From Brumimicrobium salinarum (GTDB lineage: Bacteria > Bacteroidota > Bacteroidia > Flavobacteriales_D > Crocinitomicaceae), in the NCBI RefSeq assembly GCF_002844555.1, contig NZ_PJNI01000001.1, positions 186,001-250,000 of the forward strand: a DNA stretch of 64,000 nucleotides, written 5' to 3'. The position numbers and the translations under genes were made by a program. The first letter of the stretch is position 1. Every line of letters begins with the position of its first letter. The notes below the pieces were generated by a model, which was not told the DNA's origin, ran no database searches, and worked only from the letters and a program-made list of their open reading frames with translations. This document shows, piece by piece, positions 9,786 through 20,942 of the stretch.

Positions 9786-10516
9786 AAAACGCACCTGCCA
9801 TATCGCAGTTTGGAGATCATGGGATTTTAATTCAGTTCCAAGGAGAAATACAATTGGAAACCAATCAAAAATTGGCGCAGTTAACACATCATTTATTGGT
9901 TAAATTTGCTCGTCACGTTGCTTCCTATTCGATAGCTTACATAGAAAGTGTTATTTATTTACATCCTGAAATTGCAGTAAAAAGCACCTTGGAAAATATT
10001 AAAGAGGAAGTGAACGAATTCCATTTGAAAAAAAACACTACATCTGAGCAAAGAGTTTTAACCATTCCTGTTTGTTATGAAACACTTTTTGCTTTAGATA
10101 TTGAAGAATTGGCCAAACAGAAAAACATGAAAGTTTCAAAATTGATTGAACTTCACACCGCTCCTGTTTACCCCGTTTATTTCATAGGATTTGCACCTGG
10201 TTTTCCTTACATGAGTGGAATGAATAAAAAGCTAGCCCATCCCAGAAAAGCAAAACCCCGCGAACAAGTAGAAGCAGGATCTGTTGGGATTGCAGGTGAA
10301 CAAACAGGAGTTTATCCCAACACCTCTCCTGGTGGTTGGAACATCATTGGCAGAAGTCCAATTCAGTTTTTTAATCTCAAAAAGGAATCGCCTTCCTTGT
10401 TAAGAGCTGGTGATTTAATTCAATTTAAAAGCATCACTAAAAAAGAATTTTCTCAAATAGAGAAACAAGTGAGAGAAGGCACTTATAAAGTTCAAAAAGC
10501 AATAAAAAATGATTGA
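9782..10516 (+). CDS. pxpB: 5-oxoprolinase subunit B (KipI / allophanate hydrolase subunit 1 family)
   Basis: Forms the PxpBC part of 5-oxoprolinase. The 244-residue protein carries the family motif FIGFAPGFPYMSGM and, further on, GSVGIAGEQTGVYPNTSPGGW with the conserved Gln-Thr-Gly and Ser-Pro-Gly-Gly-Trp. The position between pxpA and pxpC supports the oxoprolinase role over the B. subtilis kinase-inhibitor role of KipI. It overlaps pxpC by 8 nt. It contains an intact run of eight A. Confidence 0.93.
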   Translation: MKNAPAISQFGDHGILIQFQGEIQLETNQKLAQLTHHLLVKFARHVASYSIAYIESVIYLHPEIAVKSTLENIKEEVNEFHLKKNTTSEQRVLTIPVCYETLFALDIEELAKQKNMKVSKLIELHTAPVYPVYFIGFAPGFPYMSGMNKKLAHPRKAKPREQVEAGSVGIAGEQTGVYPNTSPGGWNIIGRSPIQFFNLKKESPSLLRAGDLIQFKSITKKEFSQIEKQVREGTYKVQKAIKND

Positions 10517-11360
10517 AGTAATTGACGCAGGTGTGCATACAACTGTTCAGGATAGCGGTCGACTAAATCATCGCTATGAAGGCGTTCCAACAAGCGGAGC
10601 AATGGACCAACACGCATTTATTTTAGCCAATCATTTGTTGCAACATAAGGATTTAAAACCTGTTTTTGAATTCACAATTAACGGACCCACACTTTTTTTC
10701 TATGCCGAGACCTATATTGTACTCACAGGAGCTGAGTTTGAAGTCACGCTAAACGACAAAGAAATCACTCATGCAACTCCTATTTTTGTTCCTGCTGAAA
10801 GTACATTAAAAATTGATCATGTTAAAAAAGGAAACTATGGATATTTAGGTGTTTTAGAAGGTTTTTCTGCTCAAAGTATACTTGATAGTGCCAGTTTTCA
10901 TCCGACATTAAATCCATCGGCGAAAATCAAAAAAGGTCAACAATTATTGTACATTAAAACTCGTTTTGAACCTACAGATTTTAATGCTCGGGTAATTCCA
11001 ATTCACGATAAATTCAGCAGAACAAGATTAGATGTTCACCCTGGACCAGAGTTTCATTATTTGAGTGAAGAAGAACAGGAACTCATTCTACATCAAGATT
11101 ATTTTGTGGCAGCCAATAGCAACAGAATGGCCATTCAACTAGAAAATGTTCCAAAAATTACGGCGAAAGAAATCATCACCGCACCTGTTCAGCCAGGAAC
11201 TGTTCAACTTACACCATCAGGACAGCTCATCATCTTGATGCGAGATGCACAAACCACTGGAGGTTACGCCAGAATTCTACAACTTACAGATCATGCAATG
11301 AACAGTCTTTCACAATGTGAGATAGGCGAAAAGGGAGAAGTCACGTTTTATAAGATTTAG
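10509..11360 (+). CDS. pxpC: 5-oxoprolinase subunit C (KipA / biotin-dependent carboxyltransferase-like family)
   Basis: Third subunit of the pyroglutamate-opening enzyme. The 283 residues match KipA/urea amidolyase-like subunits. The N-terminus VIDAGVHTTVQDSGRL and GVPTSGAMDQHAFILAN are diagnostic, as is GTVQLTPSGQLIILMRDAQTTGGY (split here only for length). It is the last gene of the operon; no further gene lies downstream before the MITE-like element. Confidence 0.93.
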   Translation: MIEVIDAGVHTTVQDSGRLNHRYEGVPTSGAMDQHAFILANHLLQHKDLKPVFEFTINGPTLFFYAETYIVLTGAEFEVTLNDKEITHATPIFVPAESTLKIDHVKKGNYGYLGVLEGFSAQSILDSASFHPTLNPSAKIKKGQQLLYIKTRFEPTDFNARVIPIHDKFSRTRLDVHPGPEFHYLSEEEQELILHQDYFVAANSNRMAIQLENVPKITAKEIITAPVQPGTVQLTPSGQLIILMRDAQTTGGYARILQLTDHAMNSLSQCEIGEKGEVTFYKI

Positions 11361-11452
11361 ATTCATTTAATGATTAACGGGAGTTAAGTCTTAACTTTCA
11401 ACTTTGTCCAAATTGAAGTTGTTTTTTTTTAAATATCTCCATGAATAAATGC

Positions 11453-11812
11453 TTATTCCGGATTCACTAGAGTCCAATAAAGATTTTAGAAAAAGTCAAA
11501 ATCCTTTATTAATTCTGGGGTTTAGGCCTTTTTTTAAACAGAACCCCTCGATATTCATAAAAGGTAAGTTCGGAGTACTTGGGATTCCACAGCGAAAATG
11601 AGTTTTCAAGTGGAATTGCATTTCTTTGAAAAAGAAATATAGCATGGAACTTAAGAAAATCTCATGTTGCGAAGCATTCGCCTTGGAATTCCATTGATTT
11701 TTTTGTTTCGTTTTTTTATCAAGAAAAAAATGAAAAAGACAGAAGAGAGGTAGCTAAAGTTTTATTTTTGGAGAAAAGTATATTTAATCGGACGACAGTG
11801 ATTCCGGATTAA
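11453..11812. mobile_element. MITE-like intergenic element with imperfect terminal inverted repeats
   Basis: The 584-nt gap between pxpC and icd holds no convincing gene. It is bounded by 26-nt imperfect inverted repeats, 11453-11478 and 11787-11812, with about 20 of 26 positions matching and the shared core TCCGGAWTCACT. The 10-mer ATTCCGGATT occurs at both ends because the core is itself nearly palindromic. Inside is a short palindrome (TTTCTTT-GAA-AAAGAAA near 11620). No transposase is encoded. A non-autonomous element or a degenerate IS end pair is inferred. Confidence 0.45.
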
Positions 11813-11858
11813 TAACTCATCAATAAACAGCATGCCTAACAGCGTTTACAATTAACCA

Positions 11859-14166
<2,308 letters not shown>

Positions 14167-14250
14167 TCTTCGAGAGCCTCAGACTGCAAATTAAAATTGA
14201 AATCTCATAGTATTCAATTTGTAGATCATAGATTTTAAAGTATATTTTTA

Positions 14251-14287
14251 AACACTCCGTAGTTTAAGTTCTGCGGGGTGTTTTTTT
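14251..14287 (+). terminator. Rho-independent terminator of icd
   Basis: Stem AACACTCCGTAG / CTGCGGGGTGTT with two G-T-compatible positions, an 8-nt loop, and a run of seven T. It lies 85 nt after the icd stop codon. Confidence 0.8.
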
Positions 14288-14457
14288 GGGCACCAATTCC
14301 GTCTACAGCTTTTAGTTTATTTATGATTTTAAGCAAACAATATCTTTTTAATAGGCTTCTAAAGTCGCCTCTAAAAAGGTTTGTTTACAAATTAAAATCA
14401 TTTCATAAAGCTATCCGCTTTCGCCGGGGTGCAAGAACATCACTGTTCCAGCAAACA

Positions 14458-15204
14458 TTAAAATAAAGAAAGTGTAATTCCCACAGAAATAGGAGTTAAG
14501 TCTGCGCTACCATCTGCAGTGAAGAGTGGCGAGAAATAATAAGCTCCGTAAAAAGCCCAATTTCTAATTCCGATGCGCACAGTCGCTCCGTAACGTAAAG
14601 GATTTGAATCAGGAAAACCATAATTTTTTGTGGCGTATTTCTTTCCATCGATGCGTTCAATCTGCTTAGAAAAGGAGTTCAATTGATATCCAATTTTTCC
14701 GCCAATCATAAACTTAAAATGTTTGTGACCTTTGGTTCTGAACCTTAACTCTAAAGGAATTTCAATGTAATTTGCTCCAAATTTTGAGCCTTTAGGTTCA
14801 CTTCCTGCAGGAAAATCTGCTACTAAAGTTGTTTTATTATCTAAATCTCGTGTGAATTGTAATTTCGATCTGTTACTGAAATGACTGTAGCCAATTCCCC
14901 AACCAAAGCTCATGGTGTTAGCTTTAGTTAAAATAACATCAAACATTAAAGAAGCATTTACGCCAATGGATTGCCATGGACTAGAAAAGTAATCTCGATC
15001 GCCGTAAAAATCATTGTATACAACATCCACCATCAAACGATCATACTTACGGAGCTTTTCTTCCTCATAAGGTTTTAAACCACTGTAAAACCACATAACA
15101 CCAGGACGAAAACGTGAATATAACCCTTCCTCTTCTGACTCATACTGACCAAAGGTTATAAAGGAATACAACATTAAAAAAAACAGAAGAATTAATTTTT
15201 TCAT
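14458..15204 (-). CDS. Outer-membrane beta-barrel protein, uncharacterised
   Basis: The 248-residue protein has a signal peptide (1-19, ending ITFGQ) and a series of amphipathic strands with alternating aromatic residues. It ends in Phe (VGITLSLF), as outer-membrane barrels do for BAM recognition. It resembles the broad OmpA/porin-like barrel group, but no specific family is recognised. Its start overlaps the galE stop by 4 nt (ATGA), so the two are coupled. Confidence 0.75.
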   Translation of the reverse strand: MKKLILLFFLMLYSFITFGQYESEEEGLYSRFRPGVMWFYSGLKPYEEEKLRKYDRLMVDVVYNDFYGDRDYFSSPWQSIGVNASLMFDVILTKANTMSFGWGIGYSHFSNRSKLQFTRDLDNKTTLVADFPAGSEPKGSKFGANYIEIPLELRFRTKGHKHFKFMIGGKIGYQLNSFSKQIERIDGKKYATKNYGFPDSNPLRYGATVRIGIRNWAFYGAYYFSPLFTADGSADLTPISVGITLSLF

Positions 15205-16235
15205 TTACTTTTTCTTTTTTCCCGTATAAAATTTTCAAATTTCCATGCAGATTTAACAGCTTCTTCAATAGACTTTTGAGCTTTCCAATTTAATATTTTA
15301 TTGGCTTTATCGGCATTTGCATAAATCTCTGGAATATCACCCGATCTGCGTTCTCCAATAGAATACGGAAGCTGCTGTCCTGTAACTTTTTCAAAAACCT
15401 GTATCATTTCTAAAACACTGGTTCCTTTACCTGTACCAATATTATATATTTCAGGGTTTTGTTTGGCTTCGTTTGCTTTACTTAATGCCGCAACATGTGC
15501 TTCAGCGAGATCTTCAACATGGATATAGTCACGAATACATGTACCGTCTTTTGTATCATAGTCATCGCCAAAAACGGTTAACTCCTCTCTTATTCCAAAT
15601 GCTGTTTGCGTTATAAATGGCAATAAATTATTTGGTTTTCCATCAGGTTCTTCTCCTATTTTTCCACTTTCATGAGCACCTATCGGATTAAAATAACGCA
15701 AAATAGTTGCTTGCACAAAGGGAGCGCTTTCTACAAACTGCGCAATCATTTCTTCATTTACTTTTTTTGTAAATCCATAAGGTGAATTATAGGACACGGG
15801 ACTTTTTTCCACTACTGGAATTGTTTTTGGATCACCGTAAACCGTGCAGCTAGATGAAAACACAAAATTTTCAACCTTATATTGTTGTACCAATTCCAAA
15901 ACACTAATTAAACTCCCAAAGTTATTATCAAAATATTTCAAAGGTTTTTGGGTTGATTCTCCAACGGCCTTATCTGCGGCAAAATGAATGACACCCTCAA
16001 TATGAAATTGCTCAAAAACTCCTTTTAACCTAAACTCATCCTGACAAGCAACAGAGAAATAGATAATTTCTTGTGCCGTAAGTTCTTCTAAACGAAAAAT
16101 AACATCTTTATGTGCATTTCTAAAATCATCAATAATAATTGGCGTATATCCGTTATTAATAAGCGCCAAGACCGTGTGTGAACCTATGTAACCAGCTCCA
16201 CCAGTGACAAGAATGTACCGATTTTTCGTATTCAT
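15201..16235 (-). CDS. galE: UDP-glucose 4-epimerase
   Basis: Interconverts UDP-glucose and UDP-galactose and supplies galactose for surface glycans. The 344-residue SDR protein has the NAD-binding GGAGYIG at residues 12-18, FSSSCTVYG and the catalytic YGFTK, then RYFNPIGAHESG and the late GTGKGTSVLEM. Length and motifs are those of GalE. Its products could feed the glycan locus at 44-54 kb. Confidence 0.93.
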   Translation of the reverse strand: MNTKNRYILVTGGAGYIGSHTVLALINNGYTPIIIDDFRNAHKDVIFRLEELTAQEIIYFSVACQDEFRLKGVFEQFHIEGVIHFAADKAVGESTQKPLKYFDNNFGSLISVLELVQQYKVENFVFSSSCTVYGDPKTIPVVEKSPVSYNSPYGFTKKVNEEMIAQFVESAPFVQATILRYFNPIGAHESGKIGEEPDGKPNNLLPFITQTAFGIREELTVFGDDYDTKDGTCIRDYIHVEDLAEAHVAALSKANEAKQNPEIYNIGTGKGTSVLEMIQVFEKVTGQQLPYSIGERRSGDIPEIYANADKANKILNWKAQKSIEEAVKSAWKFENFIREKRKSK

Positions 16236-16274
16236 AATCCAAAAATAGGGATTTGAAACGGATTTACACTTAAT

Positions 16275-16640
16275 TTAAGAAGCAACTTCATCAAGTTGAA
16301 CAATATGTATTTGATTATCAAAAGCTGTTTTATAGCCTAGTTCATAAACCATCGTATATCTTTCTCCAGAAGGTGCATTAAATAAATGCGTATGAAATTT
16401 CATATTATAACCATGCGCCTCTAGAATATTTTGCGGTATAGCTGAGCTTCTATAAATCTTAAATAAATCTTTTAAAATCATTCGGTTCTTGTGTAAAACC
16501 CGATTAATACTATTCTCAACATGATTTTCATTTCTATATGTTTCGTTGTGATGGTGATTTTTACAGGAAACAGAACAAAACTTTTTATTCCGACGACCTT
16601 CAAATTCAGTTTTACAGTTGGGGCAAACCTTGGTTTTCAT
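16275..16640 (-). CDS. Small protein with N-terminal FCS-type zinc ribbon, unknown function
   Basis: Read from the ATG at 16640 the protein has 121 residues. The first 30 hold four Cys in CPNCKTEFEGRRNKKFCSVSC, followed by a His-rich stretch (KNHHHNE). This resembles the treble-clef zinc fold of the FCS and MYM types. The rest has a predicted helix and a hydrophobic C-terminal part without a recognised domain. An upstream in-frame TTG at 16676 would add 12 residues but is less likely. Nucleic-acid or protein binding is only a guess. Confidence 0.6.
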   Translation of the reverse strand: MKTKVCPNCKTEFEGRRNKKFCSVSCKNHHHNETYRNENHVENSINRVLHKNRMILKDLFKIYRSSAIPQNILEAHGYNMKFHTHLFNAPSGERYTMVYELGYKTAFDNQIHIVQLDEVAS

Positions 16641-16716
16641 ATATTGTGTAATTTTGTGTTCTTCGTTAGTACGCAACTTTAAATAAAAAGTTACCTTAAA
16701 ACGCTTTTAAAACGAT

Positions 16717-16920
16717 ATGAAAACGCCAAAATTCGATTTTAAAAAACACCAAAACTACCAAAAGAGCTGGAAAATGCTTGTGCGTTTCATCATTTATGGC
16801 GCAGTCATTTCTTTTTTGATGTACCTCATTTTTTTCACTGAAAAAGCGTCACCTGAACCAACAAACGACGCTTCAGAAAAATATTATGAAGTGGATATTA
16901 TTGAACCACAATCGGAATAA
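16717..16920 (+). CDS. Small single-pass membrane protein, unknown
   Basis: Sixty-seven residues: a basic N-terminus (about 1-22), one hydrophobic helix (about 23-42) and an acidic tail. The charge pattern predicts the N-terminus inside the cell. It faces away from the zinc-ribbon gene, and its last 23 nt overlap the 3' end of the convergent lipoprotein gene. No family is recognised. The start is the first ATG after the divergent intergenic region. Confidence 0.5.
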   Translation: MKTPKFDFKKHQNYQKSWKMLVRFIIYGAVISFLMYLIFFTEKASPEPTNDASEKYYEVDIIEPQSE

Positions 16921-17788
16921 GTCCACGTAATCCCATATCCACAACTGTATCTCCATCTAAAGGTTCATAAATGTCATTACCTGCCGCATCAGACCATTCA
17001 AAACTATTGTTCACACTAAATGAAAGGTCAATAATAATGTCTTCGGATTCATTTCCAGTAACGGTAAACGGAGTTTCAAAGCCACCTGTTACTAAACAGC
17101 TTCCCGTTGGAATAGGAGAAGATTGAGCTAAGGGATTCGGTACCGTTGTTCCTGGTGCTTGTCCTTGAACAACAGTTGCAGGATAAAAAGAACCAATCGC
17201 TGGAGTTTCCCAAGCCCAATATCCTTGTAATTTATTAGCGTTAACGTTCACCGTTTTGGTTTTCACTTTGTGTGAAGTGATGTAGGTGTTAAATCCAACA
17301 AATGAAGCAATCGTACCTTTCAAATCGTAACCATTCGCTCTAAAATCGACATCGTAATTTTGGTAAGTTACAGAAACACGCGCCCAATTATAGTTACCCG
17401 GTGTAATTTGACTTAAAGGTTTTGAGAAAACTGTTTCCCCGTGGGCTACTTTCTTTAATTTATCGAAAATTACTGCGTTGTCACCACCTTCAGTTGTTTC
17501 CGCTCCATGGTATATCACCTCACCGTCTCCAACTTGTGTATAGGCTGATGGTGCAAGTTCAATATAATGAGCTGAAATACTGTTAAAGTCGGGAGTTTGT
17601 GCTGCATGACCTGCAGGTATAGTTGCTGGATTACCAAACCCATCCAAACGTTCTTGGTTCGGATCCATTTTCATTCTAAAAATAAGTTTTGGACCTGAAT
17701 TCTCTTCCGGAAGAGGTTCATTTTTATCTTTGTCACAAGAGACAACACCTCCAATAATAAGTGCGAAAATTAAATGTTTGTAGTTCAT
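16898..17788 (-). CDS. Secreted lipoprotein, uncharacterised
   Basis: The 296-residue protein starts with a lipoprotein signal with Cys18 (GGVVSCDKDKNE). The mature part is beta-rich. GPKLIFRMKMDPNQERLD, an ISAHYIELAPSAYT segment and a final aromatic strand suggest a beta-sandwich. The layout recalls MbnP-like proteins of Bacteroidota, but the key motifs are not clear enough to name it. Probably periplasmic or surface-anchored. The last 23 nt overlap the convergent small gene. Confidence 0.65.
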   Translation of the reverse strand: MNYKHLIFALIIGGVVSCDKDKNEPLPEENSGPKLIFRMKMDPNQERLDGFGNPATIPAGHAAQTPDFNSISAHYIELAPSAYTQVGDGEVIYHGAETTEGGDNAVIFDKLKKVAHGETVFSKPLSQITPGNYNWARVSVTYQNYDVDFRANGYDLKGTIASFVGFNTYITSHKVKTKTVNVNANKLQGYWAWETPAIGSFYPATVVQGQAPGTTVPNPLAQSSPIPTGSCLVTGGFETPFTVTGNESEDIIIDLSFSVNNSFEWSDAAGNDIYEPLDGDTVVDMGLRGLIPIVVQ

Positions 17789-17882
17789 AGCAAATGTTTT
17801 AGCGTTTATAATTTAACGTTATAAAAATACACTTATTTTTGTAGTTGAAGATTTCTCGTTTATTAATATCAAAAACAGAGCA

Positions 17883-18323
17883 ATGATTACACCTTATAAT
17901 GACGAGTATTTTATGCGCAAAGCATTAGCAGAAGCAGAAAAAGCTTTCGAGCTAGACGAAGTACCAATTGGTGCAGTAATCGTTGCCAACGATACCATTA
18001 TCGCGAAAGGTCATAACCTCACAGAGCAATTAAATGATGTAACGGCTCATGCAGAAATGCAAAGTATAACAGCTGCTGCAGAAAATCTAGGTGGAAAATA
18101 TTTAAAGAAATGCACCCTTTATGTAACGATGGAACCCTGTGTAATGTGCGCGGGAGCGCTAAACTGGTCACAAATCAGCAAGGTAGTTTTCGGAGCAAGC
18201 GATGAACGTCGTGGAGCATTGCGTTATGAAGGCATTTTTCATCCTTCTACAGAAGTTGTAGGTGGAGTTTTAGGTGAAGAATGTGGAGAGTTGGTGAAAC
18301 AATTTTTTAAAAGTAAGCGGTAA
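17883..18323 (+). CDS. tadA: tRNA adenosine(34) deaminase
   Basis: Converts A34 to inosine in the tRNA-Arg anticodon. The 146-residue cytidine-deaminase fold has the zinc ligands and proton shuttle His56-Ala-Glu58 (TAHAEM) and Pro85-Cys86-Val-Met-Cys89. The ending (GVLGEECGELVKQFFKSKR) is typical of TadA rather than guanine deaminase. A possible -7 box TATTTTTG lies at 17834-17841, without a clear -33. Confidence 0.92.
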   Translation: MITPYNDEYFMRKALAEAEKAFELDEVPIGAVIVANDTIIAKGHNLTEQLNDVTAHAEMQSITAAAENLGGKYLKKCTLYVTMEPCVMCAGALNWSQISKVVFGASDERRGALRYEGIFHPSTEVVGGVLGEECGELVKQFFKSKR

Positions 18324-18333
18324 ACTGACTTCC

Positions 18334-19239
18334 CTACCTATTCTTATACTCCCTTGCTCTTTCTCTGTCCTTCTCATTCGTCTCCACAGGCGGACAACGG
18401 TTCGGATCTTTTCTGAATAACCACACAAATTTCAGTCGGAGCATTGCTGGGTAATACTGGCTAGAAAACCAGTGGATTGCTGGTGTACCTCCGTTCCATT
18501 CATGAATTCCCAAAACGGGCAATTCTATACTAGGTACAAAATAAAATCCTTTGTCTACACGCGGTTTTATTCCTAATCCCAACGAATAATGCAATTGTCC
18601 CAATATATCTCCTTGGAATTTCTCATCCACAGGAACATGGTATCCGTCATAGGCCATATTCCCAACCATTAAGGCATAGTCTAAATTTACACCAAGGGCA
18701 TTATCTAAAAAGAAATGAGGGTTAAACTGATAAACACTGTGCGCACTAAATCTTCCATATAAATAACCGTTGTAGAACTTTCCCTCACCGTTTAAGTTAC
18801 CAATTAGTGTGTCTCTTTCATCATATACACGTGTTTCAGAGAGTTCTCTCCCACCAAAAACCTTAAACCCGATTCCCCAATCATAATAATGTAGCCATTT
18901 TTTAGGTTTTTTGGTAATGTGAACCATTCCAATTTCAGCAAAAATTCCAATTCTGCTTTTAGCTTCTCTTGAAAAACGAAGTAAAGTATCATTTCCAGGA
19001 ACAGAGGAGTTAATTTTATATTCATGTTCTTCTGCGCCCATCTTGGTAAATGTGTATGTTGGACCGAAAGACAACTGAATTCCGTGTCGCAAATAATCTC
19101 CAGTTACCCATCGGTATAACGGTTTGTGCAGACGTTGATTTCCGTAAAACTGTTTCTTTTTATTTTTCGGTGTGTATTGACCGAAAACCGGAATATTTAA
19201 TACGACAAACAAAAATAAAATTAGCTTCGTTGTTTTCAT
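18334..19239 (-). CDS. Outer-membrane protein, uncharacterised
   Basis: The 301-residue protein has a signal peptide (1-20, ending VFGQ) and alternating aromatic strands through the middle that suggest an outer-membrane barrel. The C-terminus is charged (DRERAREYKNR) rather than ending in Phe. Its start overlaps the kmo stop by 4 nt (ATGA). No family is recognised. The coupling with kmo looks organisational rather than functional. Confidence 0.65.
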   Translation of the reverse strand: MKTTKLILFLFVVLNIPVFGQYTPKNKKKQFYGNQRLHKPLYRWVTGDYLRHGIQLSFGPTYTFTKMGAEEHEYKINSSVPGNDTLLRFSREAKSRIGIFAEIGMVHITKKPKKWLHYYDWGIGFKVFGGRELSETRVYDERDTLIGNLNGEGKFYNGYLYGRFSAHSVYQFNPHFFLDNALGVNLDYALMVGNMAYDGYHVPVDEKFQGDILGQLHYSLGLGIKPRVDKGFYFVPSIELPVLGIHEWNGGTPAIHWFSSQYYPAMLRLKFVWLFRKDPNRCPPVETNEKDRERAREYKNR

Positions 19240-20579
19240 TCTACCAAAGATAATATTTTTTCAATGACTTTTGGCTCATCCCATACATCATGAATGTCCT
19301 CCATTTTCATCACTTCATCCATTATTTTTCGTTGTTTATTTCCAGCAGCTAATGCTTCAGAATATGGAATATGACTAAAGGTTACCTGAGAATATAACGG
19401 CATCCATTTGTTGGGATACATGTCGCTAAACTTTCGTTCAATTTTCTTTCTTAACAGGAAATCTTCATCTCCTGCTAAATCGCGCATTTCAATATAGTTA
19501 TACAATGCCAAGTCTGCAATTGCATTTCCATCAGCTACACGCTTTTCGCTATAAGTTGCCAAAAAATCTTCAGGCTTTCCCTTATAGTTTTCCATCAAGT
19601 CCATTAAAATCGTACAATCTTCCATTCCTGCATTCAAACCTTGACCATAAAAAGGAACAACAGCATGAGAAGCATCTCCAAGCAATAAAACTTTGTCTTC
19701 AAAATTCCATGGGTTACAGCGAATAGTAACTAACGTAGAGGTTGGATTTTCAAAAAAGTCTTTGGTTAAATTGGGTAAATACGGAAGCGTATCTGGGAAT
19801 GTTTTCTCAAAGAAATCAACCACCTTTTCTTCCGTATCTAAACTTTCAAAAGATGTTTCTCCTTTCATCGGAAAGAACAAAGTCACAGTAAAGCTTCCGT
19901 CAAGATTCGGCAATGCAATCAACATAAATTCACCACGTGGCCAAATGTGCAAGCAGTTTTTATCAAAACAATGCGTTCCATCCTCATTGGCTGGAAAGTG
20001 TAGCTCTTTATATCCGTGTGGTAAATATTCTTGCGCATAATTAAACATCGGTGTTTTCTGAAGGCTTCCCCTTACCGCCGAAAAAGCACCATCAGTTCCA
20101 AAAATTTGTTGGTAATTGTACTTTTCTAGTGAATTTGTTGAAGTATTTTTAAAATGGATTTCATTTTTGTCCAACTCAATTCCTTCACAGGCATGGTCAA
20201 ATCGATAGCGTATATTTTTATAATCATCCGCTAAGTTCATGAGCTTTTGATTTAACTGACCTCGCGAAACTGAATAAATCGCTTCATCTTCTTTTCCATA
20301 CGGTTGATACGTTAAGTTGCCTTCAATATCATGCATCTTTCTTCCATACATAGGAATCGCAATAGATTTTATTTCATCTGCAAAGCCAGCGAGTTCTAAC
20401 GCTTTAAACCCCCGATTTGACAACGCTAGATTAATTGATCTTCCACCAATTGCTTTTGCTTTTCGCAAATCAGGACGACGTTCAAAAACATCCACATTCA
20501 TTCCCTTCTTGGCCAATAAAACAGCTAATAAACTCCCTACAAGACCAGCTCCAACGACAGCTACATTTTTTTCTTCCAT
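19236..20579 (-). CDS. kmo: Kynurenine 3-monooxygenase
   Basis: FAD and NADPH-dependent hydroxylation of kynurenine to 3-hydroxykynurenine, in tryptophan breakdown and de novo quinolinate/NAD synthesis. The 447-residue protein has the FAD-binding GAGLVGSLLAVLLAKKG at 10-26, followed by the KMO-specific GGRSINLALSNRG, YGRKMHD and YSVSRGQLN. The FAD ribityl motif GDASHAVVPFYGQGLNAGMED is characteristic. No other kynurenine-pathway genes are in the window. Confidence 0.93.
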   Translation of the reverse strand: MEEKNVAVVGAGLVGSLLAVLLAKKGMNVDVFERRPDLRKAKAIGGRSINLALSNRGFKALELAGFADEIKSIAIPMYGRKMHDIEGNLTYQPYGKEDEAIYSVSRGQLNQKLMNLADDYKNIRYRFDHACEGIELDKNEIHFKNTSTNSLEKYNYQQIFGTDGAFSAVRGSLQKTPMFNYAQEYLPHGYKELHFPANEDGTHCFDKNCLHIWPRGEFMLIALPNLDGSFTVTLFFPMKGETSFESLDTEEKVVDFFEKTFPDTLPYLPNLTKDFFENPTSTLVTIRCNPWNFEDKVLLLGDASHAVVPFYGQGLNAGMEDCTILMDLMENYKGKPEDFLATYSEKRVADGNAIADLALYNYIEMRDLAGDEDFLLRKKIERKFSDMYPNKWMPLYSQVTFSHIPYSEALAAGNKQRKIMDEVMKMEDIHDVWDEPKVIEKILSLVE

Positions 20580-20624
20580 AAAATATTTTCAATTAATCAA
20601 ATACCAGCAAGCAGCTGATTTAGT

Positions 20625-20834
20625 TTATTTCCTCCAATTTCTACTGTATGTATTATCAAAGAAAACGCTCTTTTTTCGTTTGGCATTTTTCTTTCTGTGA
20701 AAAATAACCATCATTCGCCACAAGACCAAGCCGAGAATTAAAACAGCAAAAACCTGAACAATGAGCTCCATATATTCTGCGTCATTGTTAAGCTGACCAG
20801 AAAATCGTTTTTGTATTAAGTCTTGAACTTTCAT
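20625..20834 (-). CDS. Small single-pass membrane protein, unknown
   Basis: Sixty-nine residues with one hydrophobic helix (about 22-42, ELIVQVFAVLILGLVLWRMM) and a strongly basic tail (HRKKNAKRKK). It precedes kmo on the same strand by 45 nt and may be co-transcribed. I see no motif beyond the helix, so it could also be a chance open frame. Confidence 0.45.
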   Translation of the reverse strand: MKVQDLIQKRFSGQLNNDAEYMELIVQVFAVLILGLVLWRMMVIFHRKKNAKRKKSVFFDNTYSRNWRK

Positions 20835-20942
20835 GTTGTAAAATTACAAAATATCAATTACTTATCAATCTTCACGATAAAAGGTTCAATACATGCTTGT
20901 TTTCTTAAAATTCACTACTTTTAAGCATTCAGATCATTATCC

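Noticed and set aside
11390-11480. Minus-strand coding remnant reading LLDSSESGISIYSWRYLKK
   Set aside because: Short, without a start or a family match, and it crosses the end of the MITE-like element. It may be the element's own sequence.
14278-14466. 62-residue protein downstream of icd
   Set aside because: It starts within the terminator and has no family-like features.
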